IMG/VR virus record: IMGVR_UViG_3300030109_003946
Span: 1-27,300 of that record
Length of the DNA stretch: 27,300 bases
Direction: 5' to 3' (one strand)
Origin: a virus
Positions 9,091 through 16,846 of this stretch are shown here, one piece after another. The notes below the pieces were generated by a model. That model made no database searches. It saw only the letters and a program-made list of their open reading frames with translations, and had not been told where the DNA came from. Each line of letters starts with the position of its first letter. The first letter of the stretch is position 1. Both the position numbers and the translations under genes were made by a program.

Positions 9091-9120
9091 AAAAAAATGG
9101 AGAGGCGTTTAAACCTCTCC
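9091..9120 (-). terminator. Rho-independent terminator after the major capsid gene
   Basis: On the plus strand GGAGAGG (9099-9105) and CCTCTCC (9114-9120) form a perfect 7-bp inverted repeat with an 8-base loop. It is preceded by seven A (9091-9097). Read on the minus strand this is a GC stem followed by a short A and then a U7 tract, the textbook intrinsic terminator. It lies 13 bases past the capsid stop codon and before the next gene. It probably separates high-level capsid transcription from the tail genes, either fully or in part. Confidence 0.85.
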
Positions 9121-9132
9121 ACTCCAAGAAGG

Positions 9133-10128
9133 TTACGATAAATTACTTACAAAAGCATGGGCTTTAGGTGCACCAATTTTAAGTGTGTAACTAGCATAAA
9201 TCATTTCTCGATCTGCCAAACCTGTTGTTCCCAAAGGTCTGTTTTGCATTGGCTCAAGAAATGCTACTTCTGCATACTTACTATCAACCATGAAAGCAGT
9301 AATATCTAAGAAAGATGTATCACTTGCCATTTGTCTGTTGACGGTTACAGCAATAGAACCAAAGTCCGATAGCCAACCTTCTACAGAACCAACAATAGTT
9401 GCAGCTTCATCTTTACTGATGCTTTGACGCACTTGGGCAGCTCCACTAATAGAAGATGCTAATGCAAGACCAGAAAATTTAATTTTTTGGTCAGGTGAAA
9501 GCATAATGAAATCTGGCGCACCACCATCTACATAGGCTTCTTTCAAAGCACCATTTAGAATAGTAAGTGTTAATGCTCTTGTTGTGGAATTAGCAAAATT
9601 CCAAGCATCAGTTCCATCACCTGTTGCAGCAGTAAATCTTTCTGTACCTGTATTATCAGTATTAGTGATAAATGATGGTAAACCTGCACACTCAGTAACA
9701 GTTTGAGTTCCACCGACTGTTTGTGCATTGTTGTTCAACAGAATTACTTCCATATCACGTTTGAGTTCCAATCCACGAAGTAGTCTTTGTTCGTCTAACT
9801 CATCATCAATTCCTGCGACATCAACAGCATTAGCAGTTGTTGTTACAGCAAATGTTTTGAAAGAAATAGCAACTCTGTTTCCAACACGACTACGAGCAGT
9901 AGCAGCAGTTGGTGTAGGCTCATCACCTTCAAGTTGGAAGTTACTTGTGCTTGGTGAAGCAAGAGTTTGAATTTGCCATTCTACAAAACGGTTAGTAGCT
10001 CTACCTGCTGTAGAAATATTACTCTGAAAAGGTGTCTCTTCTGGGTCTATGCGATAGACAATATCGGCAAGGTCCTCCCTTATACCTATCTGAGCAAAGG
10101 TATTTTGGGCATTTGTTGTCATTGTCAT
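9133..10128 (-). CDS. Major capsid protein (SU10-like HK97 fold suspected)
   Basis: This encodes 331 residues. The pattern 'EDLADIVYRIDPEETPFQS' near residues 18-36 (quoted in part) and the following RFVEWQIQTLASP match the opening of the SU10-type major head protein family (DUF5309). Later landmarks are DDELDEQRLLRGLELKRDME, a GLPSFI turn, 'APDFIMLSPDQKIKFSG', and a beta-rich C-terminus ending APKAHAFVSNLS. The ATG at 10126-10128 has an AGGAG site nine bases upstream. The gene follows an acidic scaffold-like protein and is followed by a strong terminator, as expected for the most abundant virion protein. Length is typical of the family. Confidence 0.85.
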   Translation of the reverse strand: MTMTTNAQNTFAQIGIREDLADIVYRIDPEETPFQSNISTAGRATNRFVEWQIQTLASPSTSNFQLEGDEPTPTAATARSRVGNRVAISFKTFAVTTTANAVDVAGIDDELDEQRLLRGLELKRDMEVILLNNNAQTVGGTQTVTECAGLPSFITNTDNTGTERFTAATGDGTDAWNFANSTTRALTLTILNGALKEAYVDGGAPDFIMLSPDQKIKFSGLALASSISGAAQVRQSISKDEAATIVGSVEGWLSDFGSIAVTVNRQMASDTSFLDITAFMVDSKYAEVAFLEPMQNRPLGTTGLADREMIYASYTLKIGAPKAHAFVSNLS

Positions 10129-10151
10129 GACGTTATTCTCCTAAAATAAAA

Positions 10152-11192
10152 TTATGTTTTAGAACTACGCTTTGCTTTCATTAAAGCCATAGCATTAGCT
10201 CTGGATGGGTTTTTATCAAAAGCCTCTTGTGCTGATGCAACAACACGATTTTTACCTGCTTTTAAACTTGTTTTTGCTCCCCCTTTAAGAACTTTTGGCT
10301 TACGAGCAACCTTTTTATTTGCTGTTTGAACTTTTTTAGAAGTCTCAGCAAATCTCCGTGCCATATCTAAAGCCATAATAGCTCTTGGGTCTGCAATGTT
10401 ATGAATTTCGTCAGCACCAAAACCAAGTTTTTCTAATGCAAACTGTGATGTTTTTGATAAATCATTTTCAAATACATCTGCTTTTTTCCAATCTGATCTA
10501 TACACACCAGACTGTAAATCATTAACAGCGTTTTGTTTTGATTTTTCTATAATGTTTGTTTGCTCTTGTCTTAGTATAGCAACAGCATTTTGGCGTTCTT
10601 GTGACCTTTTTTCATAACGTAGTTTATATATCTGCCAATCATTAGGATTAGTTTCTGCTAATTGTTCCCAATTTGGCTCTGGTTCTGGTTTCATAGATGC
10701 TAAAGCAGCATCTAAAGCAGTAATTCTAGCTTTTGCTTCCGATTCTACAGCTTTTCGTTCACTAGCGAGTTTCTGTGTTTTTCGGGTATAATCTGCTTCA
10801 CGAAGATAACCTTTTTTGATGTCATCAGCAGTTAAAGGTGTTCCATCATCCAAAGTTAAAAGAACACCATTGGCTTCTTCTATAACTTCTTCTTCTGCAA
10901 CCTCTTCTTCTGGACTTTCTTCTATGGTTGTTTCTTCAGGCGTTTCTTGTTCCTGTTCTTGAGCTTCAACAGTTTCTTCTTCAACAGCCTCAACTGTTTC
11001 TTCTTCTACTGCCTCTTCCTCTTCGGGTACAGGTTCATCAGCTTTTGTAGATCGTGCTTTCGCCAAAGTACGACCTGCTTCTGAAACTTTATCTTGTTCT
11101 ACACTTCTTTGTGCCTGGAGAGCTTTAACTCCTCCATGCAAAGACAGAGCATTGTTGCCTTGTTCTAAAGGCAAGGTCATGTTGTCGGACAT
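10152..11192 (-). CDS. Putative scaffolding protein with acidic repeat
   Basis: This encodes 346 residues immediately upstream of the major capsid gene. Residues about 50-107 form an extremely acidic, E/V/T-rich segment with a tandem VEEETVEA unit (two near-perfect copies). It is followed by a 'TADDIKKGYLREADYTRKTQ' segment often seen in phage scaffold proteins. Residues 130-230 are charged and probably coiled-coil. The C-terminus is very basic (KKVARKPKVLKGGAKTSLKAG), which fits capsid binding. Acidic N-terminus, helical middle and basic C-terminus next to the capsid gene make a scaffold the best call. No protease gene was seen nearby. Confidence 0.75.
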   Translation of the reverse strand: MSDNMTLPLEQGNNALSLHGGVKALQAQRSVEQDKVSEAGRTLAKARSTKADEPVPEEEEAVEEETVEAVEEETVEAQEQEQETPEETTIEESPEEEVAEEEVIEEANGVLLTLDDGTPLTADDIKKGYLREADYTRKTQKLASERKAVESEAKARITALDAALASMKPEPEPNWEQLAETNPNDWQIYKLRYEKRSQERQNAVAILRQEQTNIIEKSKQNAVNDLQSGVYRSDWKKADVFENDLSKTSQFALEKLGFGADEIHNIADPRAIMALDMARRFAETSKKVQTANKKVARKPKVLKGGAKTSLKAGKNRVVASAQEAFDKNPSRANAMALMKAKRSSKT

Positions 11193-11211
11193 AAATACCT
11201 CTTATTTAATG

Positions 11212-11481
11212 TTAAAATGATGGAATAAACTTCTTTTTAGAAGTAAATTCTCGCTGTTGCTTGTCAGTTAATTTACCGCCATGCAGTACAGCTTTTAGAT
11301 GTTTTTCTACAACATCTATATCTTTATATGCTTCCAAGTAACGATAACGACCTAAATCATCTTTTTGATCGCAAAGTGATGCTTGTTGCATATAAGTTCT
11401 TTTTAGGACTTCAAAACTTTCCCAGATTGCAGGGTTACGTTCTGCATCTTTAGCCCATTGTAATCTTTCTTCTTCAGTCAT
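11212..11481 (-). CDS. Hypothetical small protein upstream of scaffold
   Basis: This encodes 89 residues, strongly charged and largely helical by eye (MTEEERLQWAKDAERNPAIW, then YLEAYKDIDVVEKHLKAVLHGG), ending KKKFIPSF. I recall similar short proteins between portal and scaffold genes in environmental phages, but no function is known to me. The start overlaps the stop of the 101-residue gene (11481) by one base, so it is likely translationally coupled. No cysteine pair or catalytic motif. Confidence 0.6.
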   Translation of the reverse strand: MTEEERLQWAKDAERNPAIWESFEVLKRTYMQQASLCDQKDDLGRYRYLEAYKDIDVVEKHLKAVLHGGKLTDKQQREFTSKKKFIPSF

Positions 11482-11786
11482 TATGGACCACTATGTTGTT
11501 TATTTTTATCAAACATACCTTCTAAATCAGATGATGTGCCTTTATACTCTTTACCTATGTTGCGTTTATAGTTTACACCAAACGTAAGAGAAGGCACAAA
11601 TTCATCTCCACCAAGTCCTTGTTGTCTGAAAATATTAGCTTCTATAGATGGTCTTGGTTTTTTTACTCTTTTATGACCAAAAGGAATATTGACTGTAACA
11701 CCCCCAGAAGTTCCTGAATAACGAGATGGGAACCCTCCACTTAAATTTACTTGACCTGAAAGCCCACCTTTTTTAAATCCTGCCAT
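11481..11786 (-). CDS. Hypothetical glycine-rich protein
   Basis: This encodes 101 residues. The first half is rich in G, S and V (GLSGQVNLSGGFPSRYSG), followed by a basic patch (HKRVKKPRP) and a tyrosine/phenylalanine-containing segment (PSLTFGVNYKRNIGK). The pattern resembles alternating beta strands, as in outer-membrane-like hairpins, but no signal peptide is present. An AAAAGGA site precedes the ATG. It belongs to the block of small genes between portal and scaffold. Function unknown. Confidence 0.55.
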   Translation of the reverse strand: MAGFKKGGLSGQVNLSGGFPSRYSGTSGGVTVNIPFGHKRVKKPRPSIEANIFRQQGLGGDEFVPSLTFGVNYKRNIGKEYKGTSSDLEGMFDKNKQHSGP

Positions 11787-11797
11787 ATTTTTTCCTT

Positions 11798-11956
11798 TTA
11801 TAAAAGTTGCTCCAATCCACTAGCAATAATAATAAGTACAGCCAAACCCCATAGCTTGCTATCTAAACGGTCTATCTTTCTTTCTACATCTGCAAATCTT
11901 TGTGAACATTCAAGTTCATGTTTTTCTAGTGCTGATCTTAAATCTTTAGTTGTCAT
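11798..11956 (-). CDS. Single-pass membrane protein, possible holin-type
   Basis: This is a 52-residue frame from the ATG at 11954-11956 to the TAA at 11798-11800. Residues 5-34 form a charged amphipathic helix with heptad-like spacing (DLRSALEKHELECSQRFADV, then ERKIDRLDSK). They are followed by one membrane segment at about 35-48 (LWGLAVLIIIASGL). This 'helix then one TM near the C-terminus' layout is that of XhlA-like or holin-like phage proteins. The start overlaps the stop of the upstream gene (ATGA). It is the only small membrane protein found in the late operon, so it is the best lysis candidate here. No endolysin gene lies nearby, however, and a virion membrane role cannot be excluded. 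Confidence 0.6.
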   Translation of the reverse strand: MTTKDLRSALEKHELECSQRFADVERKIDRLDSKLWGLAVLIIIASGLEQLL

Positions 11957-12195
11957 GTTCTGTACCGTTTTGTTTTTTTAGCAATCTTTTTAGGTTGTTT
12001 ACTGTGTTGTTTGCCTTTTTTAGTATCTTCTCGTTTCTTGCGTGTTGTCGCTGCATATTCTTTTGCAGACATAGATTTAATAGCTTTTTCTGGTAAATAC
12101 CGTTCACCTGTTTTACCAGAAGGCTTACCAGATTTAGTACGCCATTTTTGTTTTGTCCACTTTTTTAAACTACGCTGACTTTTTTTGATTGCCAT
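11953..12195 (-). CDS. Small very basic conserved phage protein
   Basis: This encodes 80 residues from the ATG at 12193-12195 (MAIKKSQRSLKKWTKQKWRT). A longer frame to 12255 would overlap the upstream gene more and gives an unrelated-looking lead. The product is about one third K/R. Landmarks are SGKPSGKTGERYLPEKAIKS, then KEYAATTRKKR, then KKGKQHSKQPKKIA. I recognise this as a recurring small protein of environmental phages, sometimes listed as DUF5872-like, with no known function. Extreme basicity suggests DNA or RNA binding, perhaps packaged with the genome. It overlaps the membrane-protein gene by four bases. Confidence 0.7.
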   Translation of the reverse strand: MAIKKSQRSLKKWTKQKWRTKSGKPSGKTGERYLPEKAIKSMSAKEYAATTRKKREDTKKGKQHSKQPKKIAKKTKRYRT

Positions 12196-12337
12196 TTTTA
12201 TGCACTTTTTGAACTTTAAAGTTAGCTTGCATACTTGCACCCTTATGAGGAGCAAACTTTCCTTTATGTTTCATTAGGTTGTAAGAACCATTTTTTTGTT
12301 TCATCCAATGAAAACCTTTTGGTGCTGTTACCTTCAT
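12170..12337 (-). CDS. Small basic conserved phage protein
   Basis: This is a 55-residue frame from the ATG at 12335-12337 to the TAG at 12170-12172. It begins MKVTAPKGFHWMKQKNGSYN and continues LMKHKGKFAPHKGAS. The 'APKGFHWM...LMKHKGKF.PHKGAS' pattern is one I have met repeatedly in small phage genes of this neighbourhood. It overlaps the upstream stop by four bases (ATGA) and the next gene by 26 bases, both in different frames. The product is rich in lysine and histidine and has no cysteine. Function unknown. A nucleic-acid-binding virion or early-assembly role is conceivable. Confidence 0.65.
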   Translation of the reverse strand: MKVTAPKGFHWMKQKNGSYNLMKHKGKFAPHKGASMQANFKVQKVHKNGNQKKSA

Positions 12338-12519
12338 TTATAGCCTCCACCTGCTTTTTTGTATTGTTTAGCTAACATCTGAGCCTTACGAGCAGACCAT
12401 TGACCTGCTTTGCCACCTTTTGTACCTGCTTTAATTTTGTTAAATAATCTTTTACGCATAGTCGGTTTAGTATAATTACCTGCTTCATTTACACGACTTT
12501 TAGCTTTCTTTTTTACCAC
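12334..12519 (-). CDS. Small basic conserved phage protein
   Basis: This encodes 61 residues if translation starts at the GTG at 12517-12519, which has a TGGAG ribosome site about nine bases upstream. A TTG start at 12534 is the alternative. The product reads VKKKAKSRVNEAGNYTKPTM and continues GTKGGKAGQWSARKAQMLAK, ending GGGY-K. The 'YTKPTMRKxLFxKIKAGxKGG...GQWSARKAQ' pattern is widespread in environmental phage small proteins of unknown function. It overlaps the end of the upstream gene by about seven bases. Net charge is strongly positive. Confidence 0.7.
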   Translation of the reverse strand: MVKKKAKSRVNEAGNYTKPTMRKRLFNKIKAGTKGGKAGQWSARKAQMLAKQYKKAGGGYK

Positions 12520-12797
12520 GCTTTGCAGCTCCAATAACGTGCTGAAAATTTATCTTTTGCAGTATCACAATTATGCCTTGCTCTAAACGATTTACGCCTA
12601 GCAGGTTGATCTTTTTTAATTGTCATGTTTTTATCGCCAAAACGTACAAGTTTTACCTGATTGCCTTTTTTTGCAAGTACAGCCGATTTTTTAGCACCTT
12701 TTACTGACCTTTTAGGCTTGTTATAACCACTAAAAGATTCACCACGATATTGTAATCGACCAGAAGGTGTGCGTTTAACTTGTGCTGTTGTTGCCAT
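12513..12797 (-). CDS. Small basic protein with conserved RARHNC and SARYWSCKAW motifs
   Basis: This encodes 94 residues. The C-terminal half is the recognisable part: KLVRFGDKNMTIKKDQPARR, then KSFRARHNCDTAKDKFSARY, ending WSCKAW. In my memory this 'VRFGDxxMxIKK..PxRRxSFRARHxC......ARYWSCxxW' block is common to many phage proteins and includes two conserved cysteines and one histidine that could bind metal. The N-terminal half is basic and variable. Start ATG overlaps the stop of the 35-residue gene upstream (TAATG). Function is not known; a small DNA- or RNA-binding protein is the natural guess. Confidence 0.75.
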   Translation of the reverse strand: MATTAQVKRTPSGRLQYRGESFSGYNKPKRSVKGAKKSAVLAKKGNQVKLVRFGDKNMTIKKDQPARRKSFRARHNCDTAKDKFSARYWSCKAW

Positions 12798-12904
12798 TAA
12801 TATTTTTTACCCATTTTTTTAGCTTTGTTCTTTGTTTTATTTTTCTTCATTGGTTTCTTTTTATTTTTAGTTTTCATAGGTTTTTTATACATATATCCAG
12901 GCAT
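12797..12904 (-). CDS. Tiny lysine-rich protein
   Basis: This is a 35-residue frame from the ATG at 12902-12904 to the TAA at 12797-12799. Its ribosome site TAGGAGAG is good and correctly spaced. The product begins MPGYMYKKPMKTKNKKK and is about half lysine. The stop overlaps the next ATG by one base, which argues for a real coupled gene rather than chance. Similar lysine-rich miniproteins occur next to portal genes in marine phages. Function unknown. Confidence 0.6.
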   Translation of the reverse strand: MPGYMYKKPMKTKNKKKPMKKNKTKNKAKKMGKKY

Positions 12905-12913
12905 TATGCTCTC

Positions 12914-13072
12914 CTAATACAGTTTGTTTTCAGGTGTCTGACCATCTTTATAGGCTTCGTTTATATGTGGTGTTTCTGGGTCATCAGGAATAAAATGACC
13001 TTTATTATTCCTTGCTCTTTCTCCAGAAGGCTCACCCATAAAAAAATTCTTAATATTTTGCAACCAAGACAT
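12914..13072 (-). CDS. Small hypothetical protein after portal
   Basis: This is a 52-residue frame from the ATG at 13070-13072 to the TAG at 12914-12916, with a strong AGGAGGAATT ribosome site formed at the end of the portal gene. The product starts MSWLQNIKNFFMGEPSGERA and continues with an acidic-polar tail containing KGHFIPDDPETPHINEAY. The first 12 residues could be an amphipathic helix. It fills the space between portal and the lysine-rich miniprotein gene with tight spacing on both sides. I do not recognise a function. Confidence 0.65.
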   Translation of the reverse strand: MSWLQNIKNFFMGEPSGERARNNKGHFIPDDPETPHINEAYKDGQTPENKLY

Positions 13073-13080
13073 AATTCCTC

Positions 13081-15330
13081 CTAATCAGGGATAATACCCT
13101 GTCCTTTTGGTGATTTTTGATCTATTGCATATTTTTCTAAACTTGCCTCTACTTCTAGCTCTTGTAACTTGTTAGTGGCATCAAGAGCCATTTTCTGACG
13201 TTTTAACTCAGCATCTAACAGCATTTTTTCATACTGCATTTGTAGTTTTTGTATTTCAACAGGTGACATTTGTGTTCCACTATCTGCAAGAACTTGTGCT
13301 TCTTTTAAGGCGAGTTCTCTTGCTTTCAACTGTAAATTCATCATATCAACCTGGAAGTCCTGTTGATCTTTCTGTTGTTTACGCTGTGCTTCCATTTGCT
13401 CGGCAGAAGGTGGTTTTTGTGGTGGTTGATACCCTACAGGTATTTCACCAAAGTATTGTTCAGGGTCTTTTATACCTGCTGTTTGAGCCATGTCCTGTAA
13501 AGCTCTTGAGTATTTATTAAGGTCAACAAGAGGTGAATTAACACCAAATTGACCTATAATAGCTTCCTGCTTACCAACAATAGCATTAATCATAGCCATA
13601 TCTCTGTCTCTGTTACCTGTACCAAGACCTGTATCAATATTAACATCTGCTTCTTTAAACATTTCCCATTGGCGAGGGTCTATAGCAACTTCCTGACCTG
13701 ACATACGAATTATACGAGTAAAATCCTGATATTTTATAAGTTGTTTTAGTACACCAGAAAATAACTTTCTCATGCCTCCATCTGCCCACATACGAGCAAT
13801 CATCTCTACTTTACCTAAACTTGAACTGTAGGCTATGTTAGCTGCTGTTGCAGTCTGGTTTGCAAGAACATCAGGCTCTAATCCCATAGATGCTTTTGAT
13901 ACACCTGTGCGTTTTTCTGCCTCTGTTTCAAAGTGAGTCAGCATATTAAGAGCTTGGTTTCCAACAAAAGGAACTTGCATTTCACGAATACTACCTGCTC
14001 TTGTTACATAAACTGGTGCGCCTGGTGAGAGGTTGGTCAACTGCTCGGGGTTTACTAAGTTGTCGAACACAACCTCTCTTTGGGGAGTCATTGATAAATA
14101 ACCGCTATCAAGCATCATACGAGTAATAACAGTATTTGCTCTTTGTATTTCTACAAGGGCATCAGCAGGACAACGACCAAAAAATAAATTAGGAATAGGC
14201 TCTGGGCAAAAATCAGAAAATACAATTTGACAGTCATACCGTTCCATAGCAAGAACTTCAACTACATTTTCACCGCCACCACAAACAAAATACCACTCTC
14301 TTACCCCTGTACCGTCATAATCACACTTAACAATACCTTCGTGGACTAACACTTCTCTTAATGCAGGGTCAGGACTGTCAGCTCTGTTTCTTTCTCTGTA
14401 GTAATCATCATATACTTTTGATTGATATGCTCTGTTTGTATAGGTTGGCAAACGTGCAACTGTATCTGGGTCATAACCCATTTCAATAAGATCACCTGCT
14501 CTGTAATACGTTCTGTGTGATTTTAAAACAGCATCTTCAAGGTTGCGAGCATCCCTTGATATAACAAATTCTTCCCACTCTATGTTTTCTATTTTAACGG
14601 TACTAGTGTTTACTGTTCTTTCAACTGTAAGATCATGTTCTGTTAAAGATAACATACCTTCGCCCATAGGTGACGGACCTTCAACAGATGTTGCAGTATG
14701 AGCCTTTACTTCAAGCTCTGGATTTGCCTCTACTTTTTGAACAATATCAGCAAACTCCATGTCGTTTAAACCTTCATAGGTTTCTTCTTCCTTCTTACTG
14801 CTTTCATTGTAATAACTTTTAACAACACCAACTTTACCTACAAGTGCGTTCCAAGCCCAATCTCTTATAATCATTTCACCATGATTATCTTTTCTAAATA
14901 CACACTCGTTTACATAATGGGTAATAATTTCTGCTATTTTAGTATTTTGCTCATTATTAGGTTCATAGATAGCTATGTATTTCCCTGCTGTAAACACACG
15001 CAGTAAGCTAGGCAACATCATGTTTATATAAGTTGATACTGCTCTGTCAGTAACTCTTGACCTGCCTTGTGGTGCAGGTAAATCATCCATAACACCACGA
15101 TAGTATTCATAGGCTGTTTCTCTGTCATCTGCTATAAATTCTGACCCTTGTATATAGGTCATAGCATCAGCTATTTCAGATGATAAAAGTTGCTTTAATT
15201 GATCTTCAGTAATACCCTGTTCTACTTCAGTTTCTATTGTTTCTGTTACTTGCTCAACTTTAGCAATAGGCTCTTCGCCCATAACAGTCTCTTGCATCAT
15301 TTCTTCATCTAAAATTTGGGGTTCTGCCAC
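13081..15330 (-). CDS. Portal protein
   Basis: This encodes 749 residues. It starts at a GTG (complement 15328-15330) with AAAGGTG upstream; the stop of the 95-residue gene overlaps by one base. Landmarks are RVTDRAVSTYINMMLPSLLR near residues 90-110, a 'NALVGKVGVVKSYYNES' stretch near 160, an ISRDARNLEDAVLKSHRTYY segment near 260, and GAPVYVTRAGSIREM near 430. The last 110 residues form a long Q/K/E/L-rich coiled coil. Size, place directly after the terminase and before scaffold and capsid, and the overall pattern fit the large podovirus portals (P22/SU10 type). A dodecameric ring at the capsid vertex is expected. Confidence is high for portal, lower for the exact family. Confidence 0.85.
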   Translation of the reverse strand: MAEPQILDEEMMQETVMGEEPIAKVEQVTETIETEVEQGITEDQLKQLLSSEIADAMTYIQGSEFIADDRETAYEYYRGVMDDLPAPQGRSRVTDRAVSTYINMMLPSLLRVFTAGKYIAIYEPNNEQNTKIAEIITHYVNECVFRKDNHGEMIIRDWAWNALVGKVGVVKSYYNESSKKEEETYEGLNDMEFADIVQKVEANPELEVKAHTATSVEGPSPMGEGMLSLTEHDLTVERTVNTSTVKIENIEWEEFVISRDARNLEDAVLKSHRTYYRAGDLIEMGYDPDTVARLPTYTNRAYQSKVYDDYYRERNRADSPDPALREVLVHEGIVKCDYDGTGVREWYFVCGGGENVVEVLAMERYDCQIVFSDFCPEPIPNLFFGRCPADALVEIQRANTVITRMMLDSGYLSMTPQREVVFDNLVNPEQLTNLSPGAPVYVTRAGSIREMQVPFVGNQALNMLTHFETEAEKRTGVSKASMGLEPDVLANQTATAANIAYSSSLGKVEMIARMWADGGMRKLFSGVLKQLIKYQDFTRIIRMSGQEVAIDPRQWEMFKEADVNIDTGLGTGNRDRDMAMINAIVGKQEAIIGQFGVNSPLVDLNKYSRALQDMAQTAGIKDPEQYFGEIPVGYQPPQKPPSAEQMEAQRKQQKDQQDFQVDMMNLQLKARELALKEAQVLADSGTQMSPVEIQKLQMQYEKMLLDAELKRQKMALDATNKLQELEVEASLEKYAIDQKSPKGQGIIPD

Positions 15331-15617
15331 TATTTTGCACCTTTAAGTATTGAGGCTATAGTTACTGTTACATTTGTTCCAGGATGTGTAGCCATATAAT
15401 TAACAATTTTTGAAATATTATTATAATGTGGCTCTTGATCTTGTATTAATGTTGCTCCGTTACTAAACCGCCAATCTGTACCTAGTTTTTTAAACTTTAA
15501 TCCTGCCTGTGCAAAACCCTCAGAAAGTGAGTTTGGTCGTCTGACAGGCTTTATTTTAGCTTTAGGAGGTGTTTTATCGGCTGTTTTAGATGTTTGTTTC
15601 TTTTTTACGCTATCCAT
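15330..15617 (-). CDS. Hypothetical protein between terminase and portal
   Basis: This encodes 95 residues. The first 35 are basic and disordered (KKKQTSKTADKTPPKAKIKP). The rest looks like a small folded domain (GLKFKKLGTDWRFSNGATLI, later TNVTVTIASILKGAK). The start overlaps the terminase stop region by 13 bases and the end overlaps the portal start by one base, so it is part of the same coupled series. No family recognised. Confidence 0.55.
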   Translation of the reverse strand: MDSVKKKQTSKTADKTPPKAKIKPVRRPNSLSEGFAQAGLKFKKLGTDWRFSNGATLIQDQEPHYNNISKIVNYMATHPGTNVTVTIASILKGAK

Positions 15618-16846
15618 GCTGTGTTAAACTCCAATTCTTTGTATTTACGTCTGGGTTTTAAGCCTATAGCCATGTATCTAAAACTATCGGCTGCGTGACT
15701 TGTCCAGTCATGCAAGGGTCTGTTCTTAAATGCCTTGTTTTTATCGTCAAAAGTACGTCTGTATTGCTTTAATGCTTCTATTCCACGTTCACATTTCTGT
15801 TTATCAAACCAACAACGGTTCAAAATGCTTCGACTTGCCTGTATTCCATCTTCTAAACCAAGTTTTTCAGCAACAAATGGCTCTAAACCAAGATTTCTCA
15901 GCACTTCAAGGCGTGATTTTCCTGTTCCAAGCTCTTTTACCTCAACATCATGCGGAAAAACATGCGTTCCATACTTATAAGGTTTGTTTTCTAAAACTTT
16001 TGCATAATGATCGAGTCCAACACCAGAAGCCTCATAATAATCTATCAGCCTTACCTCGTTTCCAATCATCTGAATAAACCAAATGGCAGTACTGTCACCA
16101 ATACCTAAATCCCAACTTGTATGCACTTCATGGTCTGTTTCATAATGTATAAAAGTTATTCGTTTTTCATCCTCTGCCTCTTTCATTTCCTCACCATAAT
16201 ATGCACCTTGTATAGCTGCTTCAAAGGAACACTCGTATTCCTGTGCATATTGATCTTCAGTAAGGTCATGTTCAGCAGATTCTAGCTCTTTTGCATCAAG
16301 TATGTTTGTTTTACTTGCTTTCAAAGTTGTATGAAACCATCCATCTTTAATAGCTTGCTCATAAACCCTGTAAAAATCGTTATGACCTCTTGGTGTACCT
16401 ATCCAGACACACCAACCCTCTCTATCTGACAAAGCAGGGCGTACAACTTCCCAAATGTTAGGGTTCATGTCTGCATATTCGTCTAAAATAATGCCATCAT
16501 GGTAAATTCCACGCAATCTATTGACATTATCTGCTCCATAAAGTCTAATTCTTGCTCCATTATGGTAGTCTATGCGTAATTCTGCTTCATTTACAGTTCC
16601 ACCTTGCTTTAAAAAAGGTGCAGAGTAACTTTTTAAATAATCCCATGCTATATCTTTTGCCATGTTGTAATGCGGAGCAATATAACTAAAGCGTGCCTTT
16701 TTTTTCGTACTATAAACTGCGTTCATTATTAAATCATTAACACACGCTACTGTTTTACCTGCTCGCCTGTGTGCAACAATAACACCAAACCTGTTTACTC
16801 TTTCGTGAAAAGCATCAAAAACATTTCTTGGTTTATATTCAAACAT
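15605..16846 (-). CDS. terL: Terminase large subunit
   Basis: This encodes 413 residues. The ATPase half has a Walker A-type loop at residues 24-32 (VAHRRAGKT) and a Walker B with catalytic glutamate at 118-123 (GIILDE), followed by a coupling segment IGTPRGHNDFY near 149-159. The nuclease half has the first RuvC-like aspartate at D246 (SWDLGIGDS). The C-terminal motif is HDWTSHAADSFRY (about 379-391), with D387 as the expected metal ligand. It uses ATP to package DNA into the prohead through the portal and cuts the concatemer. Length is a little short for the family, but all key motifs are present. It overlaps the small terminase by eight bases. Confidence 0.93.
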   Translation of the reverse strand: MFEYKPRNVFDAFHERVNRFGVIVAHRRAGKTVACVNDLIMNAVYSTKKKARFSYIAPHYNMAKDIAWDYLKSYSAPFLKQGGTVNEAELRIDYHNGARIRLYGADNVNRLRGIYHDGIILDEYADMNPNIWEVVRPALSDREGWCVWIGTPRGHNDFYRVYEQAIKDGWFHTTLKASKTNILDAKELESAEHDLTEDQYAQEYECSFEAAIQGAYYGEEMKEAEDEKRITFIHYETDHEVHTSWDLGIGDSTAIWFIQMIGNEVRLIDYYEASGVGLDHYAKVLENKPYKYGTHVFPHDVEVKELGTGKSRLEVLRNLGLEPFVAEKLGLEDGIQASRSILNRCWFDKQKCERGIEALKQYRRTFDDKNKAFKNRPLHDWTSHAADSFRYMAIGLKPRRKYKELEFNTAWIA

